NCBI GenBank assembly: GCA_002869885.2
Contig: NEWR02000010.1
Location: 354,029 to 395,305, forward strand
Source: Nitrospira sp. CG24C
GTDB taxonomy: Bacteria; Nitrospirota; Nitrospiria; Nitrospirales; Nitrospiraceae
Reading direction: 5' to 3'
DNA: 41,277 nucleotides
Position 1 is the first letter of the stretch; each line of letters starts with the position of its first letter. Made by a program: the position numbers and the translations under genes. A model generated the notes under the pieces. That model worked only from the letters and a program-made list of their open reading frames with translations. It made no database searches and was not told the origin of the DNA. Below are positions 31,926-39,277 of the stretch, piece by piece.

Positions 31926-33179
31926 CTACCAGAGTTTCACGCGGCGAATCTTGTTTTCGCCCCGTTCGCAGATATAGAGATAGCCCTGGGAGTCCAGTGA
32001 GAGTCCGACTGGAGAATTGACGACGGCCTCTACTCCGAGGAGTCCGTCTCCATGTTTGACTGTCCCAGCCGATTCTTTCGCCACGAAGCGCGCGGCGCCG
32101 CAGCCGCCCATATTCTTGTCTTCGTAACCGCTGTCTCCATTACCAGCCACCGTCGTGATCAGGCCGGTCGTCACGTCCACCTTGCGCACGCGGTGATTCA
32201 TCGTGTCGGAGATGTAGAGATTGTCCTCCCGATCGACCACCACCGCTTCCGGCGCATGGAGCATGGCTCTGATCGCCGGCTTGTCGTCGCCGTCGTAACC
32301 GTATCGGCACACGCCGGCCACGGTCGAGATAATCCCGCTGTGGTGATCGATGCTACGCACGCGGTTACTGCCTTTGTCGACGAAAATGATATCACCTTTC
32401 CCGTTTACCGTGAGCCCAACGACATCGTAGAGACGGGCATCGAGCGCGGGCTTTCCATCGTCGAGGTACATGGACATATCCAGCCCATCGGAACAAACCG
32501 GCATGAGCCATCCATGATCGTCGCTGAAATCGATGCCAATGGCATCGCCGGAAAGTACCACCAGGTTTCTCGCCACGAGCGGCTGCTCGCGGGCCTCATC
32601 CTCGGCAGTCCAAGTTCCGGCGACGGTTGTCACCATGCCGGTCTTGGGATCGTAGCGGCGAATTCGGTGCGCCTGAGTGTCAGCGATGTACATCACGTCG
32701 TCGGGAGCAAAGGCGATGGCAGCAGGCCAAGTGAGATTGGTCTCGAGGGCCGGACCATCTCCGTTGAACCCATGCTGCCCGGTGCCGATGATCGTGGTAA
32801 TGATGCCGGTCTCACGGTCCACTTTCCGGATACGATTGCTGCCGGAATCGCAGATATAGAGGTCGTTGCAGGAATCGAACGCGACGTCGAGCGGCAAATA
32901 GAGCCCTGCTTCCCCACAGAGGCCTTCGTCGCCGCTATAGCAGGTTTCGCCGATGCCGGCGAAGTTATGGAGCGTGCCTTCCCGAAGATTGACTCGCCGG
33001 ATACGATCGGAGCCGGACTCGGCAAAATAAAACCAGGTCTCGTCCTTGTCGAGTGCGGCATGATGCGGCAATGGAATCCCGGACTTGACCGCCCGTTTTC
33101 CGTCGCCGGTGCTCCGGGCCTTGCCGTTGCCTGCGAAGGTTTCGATATAGCCGGTCGCGAGCTGAAGCTCAACGTCCAT
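31926..33179 (-). CDS. NHL-repeat beta-propeller protein
   Basis: 417 residues from ATG at 33179. About six NHL repeats are seen, each with the form GLxLPLDVAFDSxxDLYICD followed by SxxNRIRKVD and a closing TTIAGTG-type strand. Examples are LYICDSGSNRIRKVD, MYIADTQAHRIRRYD, IIFVDKGSNRVRSID and LYISDTMNHRVRKVD. The propeller is a protein or ligand binding platform. No signal peptide is seen even though such proteins are often exported, so this one is probably cytoplasmic or moved with a partner. It lies 25 bp after tatA and 94 bp before the NxrC-like gene in the same direction. Confidence 0.85.
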   Translation of the reverse strand: MDVELQLATGYIETFAGNGKARSTGDGKRAVKSGIPLPHHAALDKDETWFYFAESGSDRIRRVNLREGTLHNFAGIGETCYSGDEGLCGEAGLYLPLDVAFDSCNDLYICDSGSNRIRKVDRETGIITTIIGTGQHGFNGDGPALETNLTWPAAIAFAPDDVMYIADTQAHRIRRYDPKTGMVTTVAGTWTAEDEAREQPLVARNLVVLSGDAIGIDFSDDHGWLMPVCSDGLDMSMYLDDGKPALDARLYDVVGLTVNGKGDIIFVDKGSNRVRSIDHHSGIISTVAGVCRYGYDGDDKPAIRAMLHAPEAVVVDREDNLYISDTMNHRVRKVDVTTGLITTVAGNGDSGYEDKNMGGCGAARFVAKESAGTVKHGDGLLGVEAVVNSPVGLSLDSQGYLYICERGENKIRRVKLW

Positions 33180-33204
33180 ATGCCTGTCGCCCTATCCCGG
33201 CTGG

Positions 33205-33477
33205 TTAGCCGCGTGAAACTGAATGAACCGACGCGGTTGTCTGTTCCACGGGAACCGATGCCTGCACCGTGGGTTGCGCCATCGCCTGCTGCGGAGCGGC
33301 TGCGGTCTGCTGCTGGGCTGCTGGCTCAATCGCATCCGCTTCCTGTGTGGACTTCTTGAAGCCTTTGATTGCCTTGCCGATTCCTTCTCCCAGCTGCGGC
33401 AATTTCCCTGCGCCGAAGACGATCAACACGATGAAGAGGATCAGAATCATCTCTGTAAAGCCAAGACTCCCAAACAT
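33205..33477 (-). CDS. tatA: TatA/TatE twin-arginine translocation pore subunit
   Basis: 90 residues from ATG at 33477 after GGAGGGATACACC. It starts [20 protein letters not shown], then [20 protein letters not shown], which is the TatA hinge and amphipathic helix. The tail is Gln/Ala/Pro-rich and disordered. TatA forms the pore of the pathway that exports folded, cofactor-bearing proteins. A tatA in this cluster is suggestive, because Nitrospira NxrA is thought to leave the cytoplasm through Tat with NxrB as passenger. No tatC is nearby. Confidence 0.92.
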   Translation of the reverse strand: MFGSLGFTEMILILFIVLIVFGAGKLPQLGEGIGKAIKGFKKSTQEADAIEPAAQQQTAAAPQQAMAQPTVQASVPVEQTTASVHSVSRG

Positions 33478-33512
33478 GGTGTATCCCTCCGTATGAATGG
33501 GGCAATGAAACT

Positions 33513-33574
33513 CCCCGCAACAGCCTACTGCGTGGAAGCAGCCGCTTCGACTATGAAGGCTGGAAGCTGCGGGG
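33513..33574 (-). terminator. Hairpin between the TPR gene and tatA
   Basis: CCCCGCA (33513-33519) pairs with TGCGGGG (33568-33574), with AGCC/GGCT pairing inside. On the minus strand it lies just after the TPR stop and is followed by AGTTTCATT. It may be a terminator or an mRNA-stabilising hairpin. Confidence 0.5.
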
Positions 33575-33591
33575 TATTAGGCGAAAGAGAA

Positions 33592-34401
33592 TCAGGATGC
33601 GCTGCTCTCTTTCGCCCGCTTGGAAAATCGTTCCTTCAACCGCTTGCGCGCCTGCTCAGCCTGTTCGAACATCTTCGCCTTGTCGTAGACGCTGATCAAG
33701 TTGTAGTAGGCCAGCGGCTCCTCGGGGTTATGCTCAACAGCCTCTTCCATGACCTTGATGGCGAGATCTGTCTTCTTGTGATTCATCGCCAGCTCCATCA
33801 GCTTGAAACTGCCCTCCAGATGCTTCGGGTCCAATTCGAGCGTGCGCATATAACACTGGATGGCCATGTCGATGGTATTGTAGTCCGAGACCTGGGGGTT
33901 ATCGAGTTCGACATAAACCCCGGCAAGATTGTACCAGGTTATGGGGTCGTCCGGTGTTATTTCCACGAGACGTTCATAATACGACTTAGCTTCCATAAAC
34001 TTCTTTTTGTCGGCATTGACTCGACCGAGGTTAAAGAGCGCCAGAACGTCGTGAGGGAACACCTCAAGCGCATGCTTGAACTCGGTTTCCGCTTCGTCCG
34101 TCATGGTCTTTGTCGCGTAAATCGTGCCCAGATTCGAGTAGTACATGGCGAGCGACCGATTCATTTCTGTGCGGAGCCCCTCCGCCATCTCAATCGACTT
34201 CTTCACCTCGACAAGCGCATCGTCCATTCGTCCTTTGCTGAAGTACAGCTCGCCTAACCGGCAACGGGCCTGAAAATCGTCTGGCTCGATCGCTAGAAGC
34301 TTTTCAATCTCGGCGATTTCTTCGTCGGGGTTCAGCGGCTGATCGCCGGGGTCCACGATCGTCTGGCTTTGTTCAGTAGCAGAAACGGTTGGTTCGTTCA
34401 T
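33592..34401 (-). CDS. TPR-repeat protein in the nxr cluster
   Basis: 269 residues from ATG at 34401 with AGGAAATCAT upstream. At least five tetratricopeptide repeats run through the chain, for example CRLGELYFSKGRMDDALVEV, YYSNLGTIYATKTMTDEAET, ALFNLGRVNADKKKFMEAKS and LAYYNLISVYDKAKMFEQAE. No signal peptide; the N-terminal 25 residues are acidic and probably disordered. TPR proteins scaffold complexes, so a chaperone-like role for Nxr or its partners is possible. It follows the membrane protein at 34538, with repeats B3 and D3 in the 136-bp gap. Confidence 0.88.
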   Translation of the reverse strand: MNEPTVSATEQSQTIVDPGDQPLNPDEEIAEIEKLLAIEPDDFQARCRLGELYFSKGRMDDALVEVKKSIEMAEGLRTEMNRSLAMYYSNLGTIYATKTMTDEAETEFKHALEVFPHDVLALFNLGRVNADKKKFMEAKSYYERLVEITPDDPITWYNLAGVYVELDNPQVSDYNTIDMAIQCYMRTLELDPKHLEGSFKLMELAMNHKKTDLAIKVMEEAVEHNPEEPLAYYNLISVYDKAKMFEQAEQARKRLKERFSKRAKESSAS

Positions 34402-34425
34402 ATGATTTCCTGTTGTAAAAAGTCT

Positions 34426-34511
34426 GGTATCTGCTCAGGTAGATAGGCTGAAGGGGTTCAGGCTGAAGTGTTCGGACCTTCGACCTTCGGCCTGAACCCC
34501 TGAGTAGTTAC
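34426..34511. repeat. Family B element, copy B3
   Basis: GGTATCTGCTCAGGTAGATA at the left is answered by CCTGAGTAGTTAC at the right. The inner arms are GGCTGAAGGGGTTCAGGC and GGCCTGAACCCC, around TTCGGACCTTCGA. It is joined on its right to the half D3. Confidence 0.85.
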
Positions 34512-34540
34512 TCACATTTCACCTTTCACGGCTCTTGCTA
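34511..34540 (-). repeat. Half copy of family D (D3) abutting a stop codon
   Basis: On the minus strand the stop TAG (34540-34538) is followed by CAAGAGCCGTGAAAGGTGAA and ATGTGAG, one arm of family D. Family B then follows without a gap. Confidence 0.75.
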
Positions 34541-35671
34541 GATGTGTCCGCCCGCCAATGAATCCGGCGTACTGACCACGGGAGCATTCGTTGCCGACGC
34601 TGGTTCCGTTGTATCGCGCCGCTGTCGGTCCATGGTCAAAAGCATGGCGCCGAGCACCACCATAAGTGTCAGATTCGAGTACAGGAGCGCATACCCCGCA
34701 ATAAACATCAACCCAAGACCATACCCGGCAAGACGCCCCATGTTGAGTAGCTTAATAACCGTATACGACCAGCACAGCAAACCTGTCAGATAGAACGCAA
34801 ACGGGAGGAAAAACGTGTAGCCCATGCCGAACTGAAAAATCCACCCGATGCCGTCTGCCGCCTTACGAATGTTACCGGCCATCCCAGGGTTATACTGATG
34901 GAGCAGGTAATCTAAGAACAGCATCGTCGTAAACACGGACACGGAGGTTGCCCAAAACCAGATGGCACGGCGGCGTTGCCGCTGATTGCGTGTTCGAAAC
35001 GAGACGCCCTGCCCATAGGCCCACATCACCAGGATGCTGGACAAAACTAAGAGTCCTTCCCCCCCACGATGGGCCTCGTAGACCAGGGGCGGAGCCGCCA
35101 CGGTTCCAATAAAACTATAGATGGTGGACATGATCTGATAATACAGCCAGCCCCCAACCCCCAGGAGATAGGTGATACCCATCGCGCGATGCGACCATTC
35201 AGTGTGGGTGGAGAGGTATTCCACCATCAGACAGATCAACGCGACCAACGCCACCAAGTTATAAATTGCGGACCCCAGGAAGGCGGGCGGAACCAACAAG
35301 AATCCCACCGTGAGGAGCAACAGGAGCGCAACACAGGGGATGACGATCCTGTTCGACCCTGTAAACCCACGACCGGCCATCCGATTGACGCCAGCCACAC
35401 TCAGGGCAAGAAACAGCAGAATCGCCACAACATTGAGCAGCCACTGCCCGATCTGCGTCAGGGCCGTGAAGGTCGGGATAATCCACTCATGCTCCTGGGC
35501 CAGTTTGCTGAGATGCATCCCCAGCCGAGACACGAGCCGATACAGGATCAATTCCGAGAAGGAGACGAGCAGGACGAGTTTGATCGTGTATTGAAACAGC
35601 AGGGATTGATCGCTGAGCTTCCCTGTAATCCGGTCGATGGTGGGATTTGTCGTGGCAATCACGCTATACAC
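34538..35671 (-). CDS. Polytopic membrane protein of unknown function
   Basis: 377 residues from GTG at 35671; a second GTG at 35662 (codon 4) has a better-spaced AAGG. About nine membrane helices. It begins with a soluble stretch and a first helix near 28-45, and later has YLLGVGGWLYYQIMSTIYSF, a polar loop with RTRNQRQRRRA (a positive cytoplasmic loop) and a Pro/Ser/Thr-rich C-terminal tail. Many Trp, Tyr and His residues sit near helix ends. I do not recognise a transporter or enzyme family. It follows the radical SAM gene by 18 bp, so the two are almost certainly co-transcribed. Confidence 0.75.
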   Translation of the reverse strand: MYSVIATTNPTIDRITGKLSDQSLLFQYTIKLVLLVSFSELILYRLVSRLGMHLSKLAQEHEWIIPTFTALTQIGQWLLNVVAILLFLALSVAGVNRMAGRGFTGSNRIVIPCVALLLLLTVGFLLVPPAFLGSAIYNLVALVALICLMVEYLSTHTEWSHRAMGITYLLGVGGWLYYQIMSTIYSFIGTVAAPPLVYEAHRGGEGLLVLSSILVMWAYGQGVSFRTRNQRQRRRAIWFWATSVSVFTTMLFLDYLLHQYNPGMAGNIRKAADGIGWIFQFGMGYTFFLPFAFYLTGLLCWSYTVIKLLNMGRLAGYGLGLMFIAGYALLYSNLTLMVVLGAMLLTMDRQRRDTTEPASATNAPVVSTPDSLAGGHI

Positions 35672-35689
35672 CCTTGATGGACAGGCTCA

Positions 35690-37471
35690 TCACGACCCAG
35701 TCGTCTGGGGCACACGCACTTCCTGGGCCTTGGCCCGTGCGATATACAGCAATCCATCGGCCATCGAGTAGTTAAACGGTAACTCGCACACAACTTCGCT
35801 GACCTTTTCGTAGACGTGCTGATACAGACGTTCCGCTTCGTCCGGCGTCATGCCTTCCGTCACTTCATAGAAAAATCCCAGGCTCAAATCCTCTGCCGAT
35901 GGACGCATGATTCGCCTGATTCCATAGCTGCCTGGATCGCTCATGATCGGCGCTTCTTTTTCCAAATCGAAGAGGCAAGGCTGACAAGAGAATCCGTACA
36001 ATCCGTGGAGCCGCTCGTTCTCCACGATAAAATTCATCGTCTCCCGGGCTTCTTCTTCCTTCTCGGTCGGGAACCCGACAATGATGTAGCAATGCACCGC
36101 AATCCCCAGGTCGATGCAATCGTCGGCAATGCGGCGCACCCATTCCTGCTTGATCCCTTTCTTCATGAAGTCCATCACGCGCTGGTTGAAGGACTCCAAT
36201 CCGAACACGATCTTCAGGCACCCGGCATCCCGCATCGACGCCAGGAGTTCACGGCTCAGATGTTTCTCGAAGCGCATCTCGCAAGTCCATTTGATGTCCA
36301 GCTTCTTGTCGATGATCTGCTGGCACAATCGTTTCGCCGGTGAGAGGGCCACACACTCGTCGGTAAAGAAGAAGCGCTGCGCTCCATACCGCTGCTTGAG
36401 CCACGCCAATTCCTCGACAGTCCGGCCCGGCTCTTTCTGCCTGAAGTTCTGGTGATCCAGCGTGAGGGCGCAGAACGCGCAATCCTTGTAGTAGCAGCCT
36501 CGTGAAAACTGCACGGGCAATACCGGCTCCGGCGACAAATAGAGCCCGAGCGGGAAGCCGTCGTAGTTGGGAGCCGGCAACTGGTTGATATTTTCAGAGT
36601 AAAACGGCTGGTTGACCGTAATCTTCCCGTTCTGGCGATAGATCAGGTTTGGAACTTTACTGAAATCTTTTTTTCCGTCCAATTGATGGACGAGTTCGAG
36701 CAACGCGGTCTCGCCCTCGAACACGATGATATCGTCGGCAAGATCGAAGAGACTCGGGCAGCGACGCAGGTTGTCGACCAATCGGGTGAAGATGCTGCCG
36801 CCGATCGTCAAATGGATGTCAGGAGCGGCTTCCTTGATCAAACGACAGAGTGTCAGGCCGGGAATAATCTGTGAGGTCGCCGTAATGGACACGCCGATCA
36901 AGTCCGGTTGGTCCCCGACAATCGACTGAACGAACTGCTCACGAAAGAGCCGAATGTAGGGGTTCTGGAGTTCATCCCTGATGATCTTCATCAGGTCTTT
37001 GGATGAATAGATGGAGTAATTACCGAATTGATTGTCGACAACTGTCAGTCTGGTCGGGAAATAGAGAGTGGAGAGCAGCTCCAGCCATTTGTCGATGAGA
37101 AAGAGACTTTCTTTATAGGATTCGAGATCGTAAAAGCCCTCCCCGCGGAGGGTCTCCTTGGCCGGCTCAATCCGGTCAATGAGATAGGGAAAGCGGTCCA
37201 GCGACTCTACTACCCTCGCCAAATGCTCGTCACTTCCCGATCCGGTTTCTCCGGTTCGGTGCCGCTCAAGCGATTGCTGTTTATCGACCAACTCCTGATA
37301 GAGCGATACTCCATAGGAGTGCGTCACCACTCTGTCGAGGAGTTCGATCCCAAGATCGCGCTGAGAGACGTTCGTGACGCCACCCTGGACCAAAAACCCG
37401 GTCAACGAAGGGAGGCTCAGATAGGGCTGTGACGGATGCCACGTTGGAGGAAAGAGCAGCGAAACCTTCAT
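35690..37471 (-). CDS. Radical SAM protein with N-terminal B12-binding-type domain
   Basis: 593 residues. The N-terminal 265 residues look like a cobalamin-binding Rossmann domain (DLIGVSITATSQIIPGLTLC, then HLTIGGSIFTRL). The radical SAM core starts LPVQFSRGCYYKDCAFCAL: Cys326, Cys331 and Cys334 are in a CX4CX2C arrangement, which differs from the common CX3CX2C by one residue but occurs in several B12-type families. Later core motifs are FTDECVAL, KIVFGLESFNQRVMDFMKKG and HCYIIVGFPTEKEEEARETM. Such enzymes use a SAM-derived radical for methyl transfer, rearrangement or peptide modification. The substrate is unknown. ATG at 37471 is preceded by a good promoter (37531-37560), and the next gene follows after 18 bp. 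Confidence 0.88.
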   Translation of the reverse strand: MKVSLLFPPTWHPSQPYLSLPSLTGFLVQGGVTNVSQRDLGIELLDRVVTHSYGVSLYQELVDKQQSLERHRTGETGSGSDEHLARVVESLDRFPYLIDRIEPAKETLRGEGFYDLESYKESLFLIDKWLELLSTLYFPTRLTVVDNQFGNYSIYSSKDLMKIIRDELQNPYIRLFREQFVQSIVGDQPDLIGVSITATSQIIPGLTLCRLIKEAAPDIHLTIGGSIFTRLVDNLRRCPSLFDLADDIIVFEGETALLELVHQLDGKKDFSKVPNLIYRQNGKITVNQPFYSENINQLPAPNYDGFPLGLYLSPEPVLPVQFSRGCYYKDCAFCALTLDHQNFRQKEPGRTVEELAWLKQRYGAQRFFFTDECVALSPAKRLCQQIIDKKLDIKWTCEMRFEKHLSRELLASMRDAGCLKIVFGLESFNQRVMDFMKKGIKQEWVRRIADDCIDLGIAVHCYIIVGFPTEKEEEARETMNFIVENERLHGLYGFSCQPCLFDLEKEAPIMSDPGSYGIRRIMRPSAEDLSLGFFYEVTEGMTPDEAERLYQHVYEKVSEVVCELPFNYSMADGLLYIARAKAQEVRVPQTTGS

Positions 37472-37530
37472 GCTAATTCACCACCAACTTGGAGAAAAAT
37501 AAGATGATTTTTCAATAAATTTAGACTCTT

Positions 37531-37560
37531 TTTATACACTCTGGTATCGGTTAAATGCAA
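37531..37560 (-). promoter_or_regulatory. Probable promoter of the radical SAM gene cluster
   Basis: On the minus strand TTGCAT (37560-37555) and TATAAA (37536-37531) have an 18-base spacer. Both hexamers are close to consensus, and the surroundings are AT-rich. It would allow the downstream genes to be transcribed apart from nxrAB. Confidence 0.55.
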
Positions 37561-37771
37561 CACTCGAAGACCTCTCGTAGTCAGCGGGCCGTGGGTTTAC
37601 CCCTATAGAGATCATCAAGATGTTCAAGAAGCTAGAATAAATATCAGTCGCAACTTTAGCCCTCAAACATAGGAGGGCTTATATTGCGAAAGAAAGTAAC
37701 GTGGCAGGTGGTCTACGTTTCAGGTTTTTCCATCTTCAAGCATGAAGCCTGCGAAGCAACATCCAGCGGTG

Positions 37772-37818
37772 TCGTAAACACAACGGGCAGGGAGGTCTCG
37801 TTGGACCTCCCTGCCCGT
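37772..37818 (-). terminator. Terminator hairpin of nxrB
   Basis: A perfect 15-bp stem: ACGGGCAGGGAGGTC (37783-37797) and GACCTCCCTGCCCGT (37804-37818), with a 6-base loop. On the minus strand it is followed by TGTGTTTACG. The T-run is weak but the stem is very strong. The arms share ACGGGCAGGG with the smbP terminator. Confidence 0.75.
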
Positions 37819-37841
37819 GCTGAAACGCGCGTCCCGCGATC

Positions 37842-39131
37842 TTACAGCCAGTTGACCCGTTCCGCGGGTCGGATGTAGATCGGCTCTTCGACTTGAATGC
37901 GGGCCACTTCCTTCCCCGACTTGTTGAAGCCCAGCACGGTATCGTTGTACATCTCGAACCGCTTCCCGTGGATCTGGGTCTCGAACACTTTCGGCCCGGG
38001 AATGACATCGTACCGGAAGACGATCTGCTGGCTCGCGCGCCAGAGCTGCAAGACCGCCAACAATTCACGGCTCGGGACGAGATACTTTTCAATGGCGTTA
38101 TCGACGCCCGGCCCGAACATCTGGCGCGCATAGCCGCGCGGGCTATGCCGTGGGGGGATGTAGTAGCCATTGGGCTCCGTGCCCCACTGCGGGTACAGGG
38201 GCAAGGCCACCTGCTCGACGCGAATCGTGTAGTAGAGCGGATGCCAGCGGTCTTCCGCCCACAAGCCGTCGTCGCCGATGCGCATCAAGCTCTGCATCCG
38301 GATCTTGCCGACGCAGGCGGCCATGCAGCGTGTTTCCATCGGCTCGCCACCCGTCAGCGGATCCTTGCCTTCGATCCGGGGATAACAGGCAATGCACTTT
38401 TCCGACACGCGGGTGGTGCCCCGATACATCGGCTTCTTGTACGGACATTGTTCCACGCACTTCTTGTAGCCCCGGCACCGGTTCTGGTCGATCAACACGA
38501 TCCCGTCTTCCGGCCGCTTGTAGATCGCCTTGCGCGGGCAGGCGGCCAAGCACCCGGGATAGGTGCAGTGGTTGCAAATCCGCTGGAGATAGAAGAAGAA
38601 CGTCTCGTGCTCCGGCAGACTGCTGCCGGTCATCTTCCAGGGTTCATCCCGGGAGAAGCCGGTCTTATCGATCCCTTCCACGAGGGCCCGCATCGAGGTC
38701 GCCGTATCTTCGTAGATATTCACGAACCGCCACTCTTGGTCCGTCGGAATGTACCCGATCGCCGCCTGGCCCACCTTGGCCCCGGCGTCGAATATGGTCA
38801 TCCCTTCGAACACGCCGTAGGGGGCATGGTGTTTTCTGCCCACCCGGACGTTCCACACCTGGCCGCCGGGATTCACCTGCTCAATGAGCTGGGTGATCTT
38901 CACGTCGTAGAACTGGGGGTACCCGCCGTAGGGCTTGGTTTCCACGTTGTTCCACCACATGTATTCCTGCCCCTTCGAGAAGAGCCAGGTCGATTTATCC
39001 GCCATCGAACAGGTCTGGCAGGCCAAACACCGGTTGATATTGAACACAAAGGCAAACTGCCACTTCGGATGCCGTTCCTCGTAGGGATACAGCATCTTCC
39101 GTCCCAGGTGCCAGTTATAGACTTCAGGCAT
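37842..39131 (-). CDS. nxrB: Nitrite oxidoreductase beta subunit NxrB
   Basis: 429 residues, the usual length in Nitrospira, from ATG at 39131 with AAAGGAGAGAAAC upstream. NxrB is the iron-sulfur subunit that carries electrons from the molybdenum site of NxrA. Cys clusters are CLACQTC (35, 38, 41), CNHCTYPGCLAACP (186, 189, 194, 198), CRGYKKCVEQCP (219, 225, 229), CIAC (246, 249) and CMAAC (269, 273), enough for four clusters as in NarH-like subunits. It has no signal peptide, consistent with export as a passenger of NxrA. It follows nxrA by 146 bp in the same direction and ends at a strong hairpin. The start MPEVYNWHLGRKMLYPYEER is characteristic of Nitrospira NxrB. Confidence 0.97.
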   Translation of the reverse strand: MPEVYNWHLGRKMLYPYEERHPKWQFAFVFNINRCLACQTCSMADKSTWLFSKGQEYMWWNNVETKPYGGYPQFYDVKITQLIEQVNPGGQVWNVRVGRKHHAPYGVFEGMTIFDAGAKVGQAAIGYIPTDQEWRFVNIYEDTATSMRALVEGIDKTGFSRDEPWKMTGSSLPEHETFFFYLQRICNHCTYPGCLAACPRKAIYKRPEDGIVLIDQNRCRGYKKCVEQCPYKKPMYRGTTRVSEKCIACYPRIEGKDPLTGGEPMETRCMAACVGKIRMQSLMRIGDDGLWAEDRWHPLYYTIRVEQVALPLYPQWGTEPNGYYIPPRHSPRGYARQMFGPGVDNAIEKYLVPSRELLAVLQLWRASQQIVFRYDVIPGPKVFETQIHGKRFEMYNDTVLGFNKSGKEVARIQVEEPIYIRPAERVNWL

Positions 39132-39277
39132 GTTTCTCTCCTTTCAGTCGAGGGCGAGACGAGCGGGACGGGCGAGCCGCGCGAGACTCGCCATCCGTCT
39201 CCTCTGTCTGATCCCGCTCCTCATCACCGGTTATGTTCTTTCCAGTCTCGCGAGTCCCGCGTCTCGCGCATGTCTCG
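39132..39277 (-). repeat. Palindromic spacer element between nxrA and nxrB
   Basis: After the nxrA stop TAG the minus strand reads CGAGACATGCGCGAGACGCG then GGACTCGCGAGACTGG. Near nxrB it reads AGTCTCGCGCGGCTCGCCCG and TCCCGCTCGTCTCGC. The two halves are complementary and can form a long imperfect hairpin in the nxrAB message. The first ten bases resemble the junction after hppA. Confidence 0.65.

Larger units (their letters stand above)
37472..37841. other. 370-bp non-coding interval between nxrB and the radical SAM gene
   Basis: It is clearly AT-rich compared with its neighbours from about 37480 to 37690. It holds the radical SAM promoter (37531-37560), a leader of about 55 bases and the nxrB terminator (37772-37818). 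A minor inverted repeat, GCCCTCAAACATAGGAGGGC, is near 37660. I see no convincing gene; a plus-strand reading frame at 37684 crosses the terminator. Confidence 0.6.

Noticed and set aside
86..34540. Repeat families as a CRISPR array
   Set aside because: Copies are dispersed singly over kilobases, with no regular spacers and no cas genes.
37561..37700. A tRNA or small RNA gene in the AT-rich gap before nxrB
   Set aside because: No cloverleaf or conserved T-loop could be traced; only a promoter and a small inverted repeat are visible.
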